A DNA stretch of 64,000 nucleotides from Laburnicola sp. R22_1 (Eukaryota; Ascomycota; Dothideomycetes; Pleosporales; Didymosphaeriaceae), in assembly GCA_014281115.1 (NCBI GenBank), contig JACONQ010000001.1:1-64000 (forward strand). The letters are read 5' to 3'. The notes beneath the pieces are model-generated. The model had not been told where the DNA came from and made no database searches. It saw nothing but the letters and a program-made list of their open reading frames with translations. Below, piece by piece: positions 55,927-64,000 of this stretch (positions within the stretch are counted from its first letter, which is position 1; every line of letters begins with the position of its first letter). The translations under genes and the position numbers were made by a program.

Positions 55927-58167
55927 ATGGCGAGCATGTCGAAAAACTCCATCGTCGTGACCAAGGCCACCCTGCCCGATGACAAAACGGGCATCGGAGC
56001 TGGAGTCATCATTGGGCCAAACCTATCCACTCCTGCCTTTGCCGATGACCTCCGTCAAGCCTTGAAGGAAAATCCTTCTCTTGCCGCCGAGATTGCCGCC
56101 GTGGACGCGAACGCCCGCGACTACATCGTGAAGCATCTCGGCGAGGGCGTCATTCAACCACCCACCTCTTTCGACAAGCAACAACATCTTGATATCACAA
56201 AGGCACAGAACAACGTCTCGAAGAAGGCCGAAAAGGGTGCTTTCACCTTCATTAATGCTCCTCGGCCGGTTTTGGTGTCTGCGACATCTGCGGCATCTGC
56301 GGCGTCTGCAGCTGATACTTCTCGCAACAACACGTCGCTTGCTGCTGTGGAAGGAGGCAGTTTCTCCATGGTACGATTGCGGCCCTTCCCTTCCCTTTGT
56401 CCAGTGGTCAGAGGCTGACAGCCGAACAAGATTGTTGCACTATCTCAATGGCTTATCAACAACAATATCGAAGTACTTCACTGGATGGATCCAACGCGCC
56501 AGCAGCTCAACGTCTCAGACGGTTACTACGGAAGCATCGACAATGCCGAACTTCTGCCTCCAAAAATTGCCATCATGCCGACGGATTTCTCCCGGGGCCG
56601 CGCCATGTACTATATGAACTTTGGCGAGGCTGGCACGTGTACACTGAAGAGCGGGAGTGGTGCGGAGTATGCAAACTCGATACACCGCCGGCGACAATGC
56701 TAACGACTACCTATAGTGCCAAGGTAACCTTCGGAACTAAGGATTGGGTCTTCGTATTCGAAGTCGATATCACACTGGAGAACCTAAATCCCAATTCCGA
56801 AGAGTATAAGAACGTCAAAGAGAAGTTCGGCAAACCAGGTGATTACCGCATCACTCGTCTCTTGGCCAATCTCGAAAGTAAGTCTCACAGGAATCCCAAC
56901 GTCAAGATCAGCTTCTAATTACACTCGCAGCGGCCGATATCATCAGCCCCGTTCTCGATGAGTGCTCTTTCGGTGACCATGCTGAGGATATGAAAGGCCG
57001 CGTCTTCTTAAGCTGGCAGCAGCTCATGCTGCACTGGGTCTTTGAAGCCAGCGAAACTGGCGCCGGCCTCTTGGGCTACAGTCTTTCCGTCGACAGCGAA
57101 CCAGACAACTCCGTCCCCGCCTCCTTCCCTCCAACTGACCAGCTTTTCCAATGCTACCCATACATTGCTCCCGGCTCCTCGTACCCTACCACCGGCCTTG
57201 GCGGAACCGCAGATAATAACATGCTCCTATACCTCAACATGACAAGCAAAAAGCCTTTTCCATCCGTACCGGTCCTCCCGTACACTGGCAACTGGTGTAC
57301 CGCCGTCGACCGCGGGACCATGGCCATCGGCATAGATGTTTTCATGAATTCCTTCCTCCTCCCGCAATTGCAACGCTTCAATTATGCTTCTTATAGGGAG
57401 CCGAAGAAGCCGCAGTTGGAGCCGCATGGCGTTGGCTGGAGAATCTGGTTCCCCCATGGAAAGGGTGACCACCCGGAGTGGTACTTCAATTGGCTGGCCA
57501 CCAATGAGGGTGGTTGGCCAAACCCATCCTGGATCTGGACCAAGGAGCACATGGAGAAGCACTCCCGGCAGGCAAACGGCGCGGGCCGTGTGTGGGTGGA
57601 GCATACCTGCACCACCACTAATGGTATACGCATAGAGCCCGGCAATAACATCATTCGGATCGACCATGAGCTCAGGGTCAGACTCTATACAAGGTGGCGT
57701 TGGATTGGGGAGCCGAAGGGCGTGTAAGTACACATCTATCAGCTGGTCGTTGTCTTTATTTTCAGGCCAGGGACTGACCATATCTTAGCGCGACCGTAAC
57801 CCGCAAAGTGACTTATCACATTTACGTCGCTTCGGTTCACGAAGGCGAGCTAGAGATCCGCTTCCCAGCCACCGAAAAAATCGACACCACCACCAAACGC
57901 GACGTCGACTTCTTTTTTGACGACGACTACGTCAAAGACATTGCACGTGACATCGAAAAGAGCTTGGCGACAGACAGTTACTTTGAGAAGGCGAGGAACT
58001 ATCTCAAGAATGCACTCCAGTCGTATAGAACGTTTGTGTTCCCTGGCGGTGGGTATTTGTTCCTTAAGAACCCTGTGTTTAACAGGGAGGGCGATCTGCT
58101 GTGCCGACTGGAGTTTAATGGGATTGATGGCGTAGGGAAGAAGAAGAGTCAGGAGAAGGGTAGCTAG
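55927..58167 (+). CDS. Five-exon gene, 670-residue protein, possibly TULIP/P47-like
   Basis: Predicted exons: 55927-56370, 56431-56666, 56717-56877, 56931-57723 and 57789-58167. The introns are 60, 50, 53 and 65 bp (donors GTACGA, GTATGC, GTAAGT, GTAAGT; branches CTGAC, CTAAC, CTAAT, CTGAC). The joined frame is 2013 bases with no stop. I chose the ATG at 55927 (GCCATGGC context). Residues 1-110 are soluble and helical, and ~118-132 is an Ala/Ser run. Alternating strands follow (FGTKDWVFVFEVDITLENLN), then SWQQLMLHWVFEAS, TMAIGIDVFMNSFLLPQLQR, a Trp-rich stretch (WYFNWLATNEGGWPNPSW) and an amphipathic, Asp-rich C-terminus. The VFMNSFLLPQLQRF region recalls the P47/TULIP lipid-binding family, at low confidence. 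There is no signal peptide and no RIP damage. Confidence 0.78.
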
Positions 58168-59184
58168 CTAGGATAATGGCGAGATTGGGAGGCGTGCATA
58201 ATTTGCTAGGGATGGGTAAATGCATGGATATATGTTCGTTCTCGCAAGGATAGGATAAGATACGAAGGATGACTCTTACGCTCGAACGCTCTTCCTTTGG
58301 GCAACACGTGCGCACGTGCTTCCACCATCGTCATCGCCAGCCAACACCCGCGGGACTGCCTAGTCCATCACACATCCCATCAACAGCGTCGTGATTAGCG
58401 CCGAATGAACATCAGTCCAGAATGCTGATGCTATAGCGAATATTTGTGATGTTCTTAATACCCCATTCGTGCCGTGCGACGCGCTCCGCGGCAACGGCTT
58501 GGAATCCCCCAGTCTTTCCTGTCGCCGCCAAGGCTGCATCCTGTAAAGCAACCTCTGATTCTCCACACTCCGATGGCTGGTATGCTGCGCAGCAGCCTAA
58601 TCGGAAACGTGGTCCCGCGGGCTATCAGAGTGCAATATCTCTGACTTTCGATGCTCCACGCGAGCCCGTCGCAGGGAGCGAACCTGGCATCAACATCCCG
58701 AATGAGGATGCATGGCCCTCATGGAGGAAAAAGAATGTTCAGATGCGGGATTTCGCTTCCTTCATGCCTACCTCACTATTGACCTCCGCCGCCTTTCCTT
58801 TTCAGCCATCCTGCGAAACAGACATCCTAGTCACAGATAACAGTCGTGGACTTTTCCGTCGATCGCATAGAGAAACACGAGCATACCAATTCGAACCTTG
58901 CCGGCTCTCTCGCGAAACCTCGAGAAGACTGGGTCGCCTGCCGATGGTAATGCGCTCTGCCGGAGAGTCTCTCATGAGATGCGAATTGCGTGGTTCTGGT
59001 TAGGTACTCAGTGAATGGACTCGGTTGGGACGCAGTACGCTTAATTAGAGAGAAAGCAAAAGCTACACAACCTTACAGTTAAAGATGTCTTATATACAAA
59101 AAACTACACAAAGGCGGACTAGTACCTAGAGCACGTATTCGGTGTGTCTTCCGTTCGCCAACCCCATTTGTAAGTCTTACGTTA
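58168..59184. other. GC-normal intergenic DNA with possible decayed minus-strand gene
   Basis: A 185-codon plus-strand frame (58446-59003) looks like a compositional shadow. The minus strand shows a longer, more protein-like reading (FFFLHEGHASSFGML, then RFRLGCCAAYQPSECGESEV and RHEWGIKNITNIRYS) broken by TGA codons at likely Trp positions. A RIP-touched pseudogene is possible. I do not recognise it. Confidence 0.35.
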
Positions 59185-59880
59185 CTGTGTCCGTGCACTC
59201 AACGCCCGGATTCAGTCAACGCCCGCCTTTTACTAGGAAAATCAAAGAAAATAAGCAACTTCACAGCTATATAACTCTTTAGCTACTTTTTCTTTTTAAA
59301 AGCTTTCTTAATTAAAGTTATAGAGAAAGACTATCTCTATAACTCTAGAATTTTGTTTTCTAATAATAATTAATTTTAAGAAAAAAGTATAAAAGTACTA
59401 AAACTTAAGTCTCTAAATTTAAAAATAAATTTTTTTAGAAGTAAAGTATGCTGTTTAGAATATAGTTTATATTAAGACTTTTTTTATAAAGGACTACTTA
59501 AGAAGATAGATTATCTTTCCTAATTTTTTTATTTAAAAAAATAAAAAGATAATATAACTTTCTAGTTAATAGTTTTATTAGAAAGAACTTAATATAAACT
59601 ATATTCTAAATAGCATACTTTACTTCTAAAAAAATTTATTTTTAAATTTAGAGACTTAAGTTTTAGTACTTTTAAACTTTTTTCTTAAAATTAATTATTA
59701 TTAGAAAACCAAAATTCTAGAGTTATAGAGATAGTCTTTCTCTATAACTTTAATTAAGAAAGCTTTTAAAAAGAAAAAGTAGCTAAAGAGTTATATAGCT
59801 GTGAAGTTGCTTATTTTCTTTGATTTTCCTAGTAAAAGGCGGGCGTTGACTGAATCCGGGCGTTGAGTGCACGGACACAG
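59185..59880. mobile_element. 696-bp foldback MITE with ~310-bp inverted arms
   Basis: The two halves are nearly exact reverse complements. The arms start CTGTGTCCGTGCACTCAAC (59185) and end with its complement at 59880. They continue through CGCCCGCCTTTTACTAGG, CTATATAACTCTTTAGC and TTATAGAGATAGTCTTTCTC to a short centre near 59500-59560. It is flanked by TA duplications (59183-59184 and 59881-59882), so it was probably mobilised by a Tc1/mariner or pogo transposase in trans. There is no coding capacity. Most of the arm is AT-rich but the tips are GC-rich. Confidence 0.93.
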
Positions 59881-60100
59881 TACAGCGACTCATTCGGGCC
59901 TCGGAGAATGCAACCAAGCCGTCAGTGTCCATCTTTCTCCAAAGCGACAATACGCTTGTCTCGTTCTTCGAGCATTCCGCCGATATCATCGAAGAACGCA
60001 TTCTCAAACGCCCGCAGTCATCCGAAACTGTCCTGAGAAGAAGCGGTGATGCGAGCGAGCATGGTCATGCACGCGATCATCGATGGAACTGTCGATGGTA

Positions 60101-61420
60101 CAGTGCCAAGCCAAAAGTCTGTTCCCCCAACACGCTAACGCGCGTACACCAACACCAACACCCTATTTTCAACACTACATTACTCCACCAATATGAGCTC
60201 TTTTGGTGTAGAAATTTCAGGAAATCGTCGCCGCAATGCCGAATTATCTGTCCAGCAACGGGATTTAATTATCGCGAAGTGTGAGGCGGGCGCGTCATCG
60301 CGGGAGTTGGCTGAGGAGTTTAACTGTACGCGTCGCTGCATCAACAAAACACTTCAGAGATATGGAGAACAACACCACAATCAATCGCGGCCTCGATTAG
60401 GGCGTCCCTAGGCGCTTAATACACATGACAAGCGTGTACTCTATTAAGAGGCACGAAAAAACCCAAGAATCGAATACCCAGCCCTCCTCCGCGAGGCCTC
60501 CCTCCGCCGCATCTCTCAAACAACTGCATATCGCGCATTAAAGGCAGAGAGCCTGACCAACTTCCAGGCAGCGCGGAAGCCCAAGATCACTCGCGCGGTG
60601 GCCCAGGAGAGGTGTTAATTCGAACGGGAATATCGCAATTGGGATTGGCGCGGACAGCCCTTCTAGTTCTCAGATGAGTGCTCTATTCAAAGACGCTCCG
60701 GCGGCACATCTACATGGGTTTTTCGCCTCCCACACGAGAAATGGAGACATGAGATGATCAAGGAGACAGTTATATCAAGATCTCGCGCGGCAATGGTGTG
60801 GGCGAGTATCTGGCTTAATCGGAGAGGGCGGGTTCGGCGGAGTCCCTTAGTGTGCCTAGGGACCCAGCAGCTCGTTGCAAAGGATACAGCGCATAGAGTT
60901 ATATTGAAGCTCTACGCGAAGGACTCCTCTGTAATTATCACGCAGGAGATATCTATATGCACGACAACGCGCCCATCCACAGGGCGCGACAGTCGCTCGA
61001 TTTTTTGGCGGAACACGGCATACAACCGATCGAGTGGCCGCGTTATTCCCCCGACATCAACCCCATCGAACATCTCTGGTGGTCCCTCAAGAGAGAACTC
61101 CATAAGCGTTACCCCAATATGGGCGACCTTGGCGACGGCGACGAGGACTTTGAGACCTTCTGCGCGGCGTTGAAAGATTGCTGGCGTAGGATCCCTGATT
61201 CGCTGATTCGCAAGCTTATACTTAGTATGCCGCGCCGCCTACTTGCTCTCCGGCGTGCGCGCGGGTATCAAACAAAATATTGATCAAATAATTATCTCTA
61301 TATCAATTATCAACTCTCCGGGAGCGATATTGGGGGTGCCGGAGCGCTCTGCGCGACGGGGTGGTGATGATGGCGGACCTCGCTTACCCCTGCGGGGAAC
61401 AGACTTTTGGCTTAGTACTG
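60101..61420 (+). mobile_element. Tc1/mariner-type transposon in the CorA-like gene
   Basis: 1320 bp. TIRs of about 27 bp start CAGT (left CAGTGCCAAGCCAAAAGTCT; right end the inverted match with two differences, CAGTACTAAGCC..). TA target duplications lie at 60099-60100 and 61421-61422. The element is GC-normal. The target gene's reading frame is continuous across the insertion point (DG T V DG | T IPIATAY). Confidence 0.95.
60193..61283 (+). pseudogene. Tc1-type transposase (DDE_3), inactivated
   Basis: ATG at 60193 (MSSFGVEISGNRRRNAELSV). A helix-turn-helix (QRDLIIAKCEAGASSRELAE, CTRRCINKTLQRYG) is followed by a TAG at 60409, further stops at likely Gln codons (60448, 60616, 60664), and SDECSIQRR with the first Asp. 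A frameshift near 60845 and a TAG near 60894 precede YMHDNAPIHRARQSLDF (second Asp) and WPRYSPDINPIEHLWWSLK (third acid, Glu), ending RARGYQTKY at 61283. All three catalytic acids survive, unlike in the RIPped pogo relics, but stops and a frameshift prevent a full protein. Confidence 0.9.
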
Positions 61421-61599
61421 TACCATTCCCATCGCTACCGCCTACGAAGAGAGCATCGCAGAGCTGGAGCTAGAGGTTCTGCTGGAACCCCACCTTGCCC
61501 CCTCGAAAGCTCTGTACGTCTCTTCTCGGTTGGGAAATTTCAACCTGATGACGGAACAAGACTCATCGTGTTAGGACCATATCTCCCTCATACCACGCC

Positions 61600-61866
61600 G
61601 GCTTCACTGCGGCGCGACATGTCGCGGGAAACTGACGCTGATTAAACCCTTACTTATTATCAAAGAATGAATTAATCTATGAACACAGGGTCAGCCAGCA
61701 AAGGATTCAATTCAGACATTCAGCATTGTCACGATAACGCGGCAAGCGCCTCCAAAACCCTCCTTATATACACAGTGCTCCCCCACACCATGATCCTCGC
61801 CACCGCGCTGGCAAACGCCTTCGCGCCCTCCAGAGACGTCACACGCCAAGCGCCGACATTAATGCT
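61600..61866. other. Short intergenic region
   Basis: Less than 300 bp between the decayed CorA-like gene and the next gene's 3' end. A 63-codon plus-strand frame here has no support. Confidence 0.4.
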
Positions 61867-63066
61867 CTAATAGTTGCCCTCGGCATCGCAGTAGTGCACC
61901 CACAGCTCGTGGATGGGGCCCTCGGTCGTCACGCTCCACACGACCTTGTCTGCGCAGTGGACGAGATCCTGGATGCGCAGCATGCAGGCGGCACCGACGG
62001 CGGCTTGGTTTTGGGCGCCCAAAAGGCCGGCGTTGCCTTTGGCCCCGAAGATGACAAAGGGGAAGTGCAGACCCATGGTCTGGGCGTGTGGGTCTGTGTC
62101 GAGGGCGTTGAGGGTCGATTGCTGCAGGGGCGAGAAGCAGCGGTGCTCGAGGCCGATGCAGATATCGGGCTTGGGCGTGGAAAGGGAATCGGGGTCCGAC
62201 AGCGAGGAGCGGCCCGAAGTGTAGGAAAGCGTGTCGCCATCAAGGGGTTCGGATCGGGCGGGTGGATTGTCGAACGGGGGATTGAGGATGACGCCGGCAC
62301 CTGAGCTGAAGCTGTTCGGTTGATCTGGCGACGCTGTGAGATGTTTCAGCCCCACAGGCATAGGTGATATGGCAAAAGGAGGGGGCATGACGGGTCTCTG
62401 GATGTTGGCTGTCGCTCGGACGGGCTTGAGGTCCGTCCGCCACGGCCTGTCGGAGCCGTTGACATTCAGAACCTTGGAGAAGCTTTCGTATCGCTGCAGC
62501 TTGTTCATGACCGTGACCGACGTGCTGGCTCTCCAGTCGCCTTCGCCCTGGCCCTTCCTGGCGCTGACGCGACATTCCTCGCAGTACTCGTCGGCAATGC
62601 GATCCACCAGGGCTTGTAGTTCTGGGGGTATAGCCAGCGATTCGAGATTGGGCGCAGCGGGAGGAGGTGCGAACTCGCAGTCGATGAAGACGCCGGCCTC
62701 GCTGAGGAAGATGCTGCGATATTCGGTGGGCTTCTTTGTGGGGCTGACGGATCGCTTTCGCGTCGCAAGCTTTCGTTGTCTGCGGGCATCGGATCGCTGG
62801 GACTCGATTGTGGGTGGCATGGCCTTCCATTCTTCGTGGTCTTGCGGGGTAGGGCCGACGTCGTCTGCACTGGCGCGTGGAGGCACGGCGCCTAGCCAGC
62901 CCATCACAGCGGCCGTATTCGGCGCAGTGGGTGCAGTGGGTGCAGTGGGTGCAGTGGGTGCAGCAAGGCTAGCGAGCAAGGAGCGCCGCCGCCGCTTGGG
63001 TGTGTGTGTGAGTCCGCATGGCCCAGCGTCGCTGTCCGGTCGGGTGCGCTTCATCGAGGGCGCCAT
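61867..63066 (-). CDS. Putative PD-(D/E)XK nuclease-like fungal protein (DUF7924-type), ~399 aa
   Basis: I chose the minus-strand ATG at 63066 (CCAACATGGCG, strong context) over the in-frame ATG at 63258, whose added 64 residues look like untranslated sequence. The N-terminus is basic and disordered (KRTRPDSD, TPKRRRRS) with a PTA x4 repeat, suggesting nuclear targeting. The C-terminal domain (about residues 300-399) has PDICIGLEHR, LHFPFVIFGAKGNAGLLGAQ, NQAAVGAACMLRIQDLV and SVTTEGPIHELWVHY. This matches the layout D..(E)AK..AQNQ of a family common in fungi. The Glu expected before AKG is Gly, so nuclease activity is doubtful. One exon. No RIP. Confidence 0.6.
   Translation of the reverse strand: MAPSMKRTRPDSDAGPCGLTHTPKRRRRSLLASLAAPTAPTAPTAPTAPNTAAVMGWLGAVPPRASADDVGPTPQDHEEWKAMPPTIESQRSDARRQRKLATRKRSVSPTKKPTEYRSIFLSEAGVFIDCEFAPPPAAPNLESLAIPPELQALVDRIADEYCEECRVSARKGQGEGDWRASTSVTVMNKLQRYESFSKVLNVNGSDRPWRTDLKPVRATANIQRPVMPPPFAISPMPVGLKHLTASPDQPNSFSSGAGVILNPPFDNPPARSEPLDGDTLSYTSGRSSLSDPDSLSTPKPDICIGLEHRCFSPLQQSTLNALDTDPHAQTMGLHFPFVIFGAKGNAGLLGAQNQAAVGAACMLRIQDLVHCADKVVWSVTTEGPIHELWVHYCDAEGNY
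62928..62964. repeat. 9-bp tandem repeat coding Pro-Thr-Ala
   Basis: Four copies of GTGCAGTGG encode a PTAPTAPTAPTAP stretch in the disordered N-terminal part of the nuclease-like protein. Confidence 0.85.
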
Positions 63067-63372
63067 GTTGGCGCAGCGGAGTCTGTCGCTCTCGTCAATC
63101 AATGGGCCGTCGCTGCGCTGCCATGGCAGCAGGCACGGCCGTGTCGCTGGGGTGCATTTCTCGGCGCGCACGGCGATGGCGCGACTAGAGGCTGCGTGCG
63201 CGTATACGATGCGAGGGGCGTTGACAACGGTCGATGTGATGGTAGGTGGATGGGCCATCGCCTAGGATTCCGCTTGTGCGCGTCGCCCAAGCAACCGAAC
63301 TACCCTGGGGCTTTCGAATAGTCACGTGAGCTCTGGAAATGTACCCCAAGAATCCATATTAGGTTGTGGTAG
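63067..63372 (-). promoter_or_regulatory. Upstream region of the nuclease-like gene
   Basis: GC-normal DNA, including the alternative upstream ATG at 63258. A CACGTG E-box-like hexamer lies at 63323-63328. No TATA box is evident. Confidence 0.35.
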
Positions 63373-64000
63373 TGTTGAAGATAGTAAGCAAGCTACTTAT
63401 AGGGGATCACACCCCTATAAGGCTTGTAGAAGATAAGGTAGGTAGATATCCTAGGATCTGGGGGGACACATTAGGCGGGATCCCTTACCTTATGTTGCTG
63501 TTTAGCTACCGGGTATTCTGATATTTAAGTCAAGCCTTCTATTGGCCATCTATCTGTCTTCTGCTGTTACCTTTTTTCTGCTTTCTAAGAAAGCGACTAC
63601 CTACAATTCACTAAAGTCTATAGGTAGGTTTATTCGAATTAATTTCTCTATCTATATAGATTTAGAAAAGATAATATAAATCTATTGCAAAAGCGATTAC
63701 TAGTATGGTAACTTCCTAATATAGCCAAAAGGCCGCTTTTATAGATAGTATCCTTAAATCTGCGCTAAATTCGTAAAGAAAGTAGAATATAATATTATTA
63801 GATTAAGCTAATTAGAAGATTTACTATATAGCAGTATTATATAATAGTGCATAAATAATAAAATAACTAACGCCTACTAAATAGTATATGGTATCTTTTA
63901 ATAGTCCTTTTATTTAGAAGTGTTAAGAAATAAATATTTTATAATATAAAAATACTATAAGTATAGTTTAGATATTAATTAATTTTTTTTTACTAGTAAT
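63373..64000. other. LTR-like start followed by AT-rich DNA to the window end
   Basis: TGTTGAAGATAGTAAGCAAG at 63373 begins like a copia-type LTR. A TATTTAAGTCAAGCC promoter-like segment (63521) and a T-rich stretch follow. Without a second copy in the window the LTR end cannot be set. From about 63610 the DNA is AT-rich with RIP character and has no gene. Confidence 0.35.

Larger units (their letters stand above)
59883..61590 (+). pseudogene. CorA-like metal-ion transporter gene fragment, split by a Tc1 element
   Basis: With the Tc1 element removed, 59883-60098 joins 61421-61590. The protein reads KPSVSIFLQSDNTLVSFFEH, ADIIEERILKRP, VMHAIIDGTVDGTIPIATAY, EESIAELELEVLLEPHLAPS and KALYVSSRLGNFNLM. 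This pattern (a display strand, the DG[TV]..P dimer helix and a long ELE helix) is that of fungal CorA-like Mg2+/Zn2+ transporters. The C-terminal membrane segments with the GMN motif are absent and a stop follows. A duplicated GAGC near 60052 shifts the frame before the insertion site. The N-terminal region upstream of the MITE is not recognisable. Confidence 0.6.

Noticed and set aside
56397..56918. 173-codon frame overlapping the second and third exons of the 55.9-kb gene
   Set aside because: Its first half is an out-of-frame reading of exon 2. A 50-bp intron (GTATGC..GCTAAC..TATAG) explains the frame change into its second half.
58446..59003. 185-codon plus-strand ORF as a gene
   Set aside because: Low-complexity Ser/Arg/Ala/Pro content, no motif, poor start context; more likely chance in GC-normal DNA.
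62336..63265. 309-codon plus-strand frame
   Set aside because: Antisense to the nuclease-like gene, whose domain is recognisable on the minus strand; it is a shadow.

Overview
This window is a chromosome end of a filamentous ascomycete (Pezizomycotina). The evidence is a CCCTAA telomere array near base 1, introns of 50-67 bp with GT..AG borders and CTAAC/CTGAC branch sites in the intact genes, TA-inserting pogo and Tc1 transposons, a chromodomain Ty3/gypsy element, RecQ-type telomere-linked helicase (TLH) genes, and pervasive repeat-induced point mutation (RIP). RIP shows as C-to-T and G-to-A transitions at CpA/TpG that turn Gln and Trp codons into stops and drive large tracts to extreme AT content. 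The exact species cannot be read from the sequence.

Layout. 1-40 is almost certainly an untrimmed Oxford Nanopore native barcode. 41-205 is telomere, abutting a truncated CENP-B/pogo-type transposase relic (minus strand), followed by a second relic (plus), an unidentified minus-strand relic and a 219-bp tandem repeat. 6.1-7.6 kb is a long polypyrimidine tract. 7.7-33.3 kb is a head-to-tail array of four RIP-killed TLH copies (A-D, minus strand), three of them truncated on their 3' side. Each copy ends on its 5' side with the same CCCTGGGWTAG seam, which contains one telomere repeat. Copy D is split by a 10.2-kb Ty3/gypsy chromovirus (18892-29108, 208-bp LTRs, 5-bp target duplication GCCTC), and that element is split by a 1.85-kb pogo/Fot1 element (20007-21854). 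A second RIPped Fot1-like element lies at 34870-36952. A RIPped and an intact copy of one solo LTR follow (37193-37475 and 38544-38831).

39.2-43.1 kb holds an intact five-exon gene for a ~1211-residue protein of unknown function. A 12-kb AT desert (43.4-55.1 kb) follows. It contains a short repeat family with a tRNA-like head (SINE-like), a dispersed 11-bp repeat, microsatellites and one tRNA-like sequence. 55.9-58.2 kb holds a second intact five-exon gene (670 residues, possibly TULIP/P47-like). A CorA-like transporter gene at 59.9-61.6 kb is broken by a Tc1 element, next to a 696-bp foldback MITE. The last gene (61867-63066, minus) resembles fungal PD-(D/E)XK nuclease-like proteins. The window ends in an LTR-like, AT-rich stretch.

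Three genes look functional (39.2-43.1, 55.9-58.2 and 61.9-63.1 kb). Nearly everything else is inactivated mobile DNA. The TLH array looks like a fossil record of repeated end-repair at an old chromosome end.
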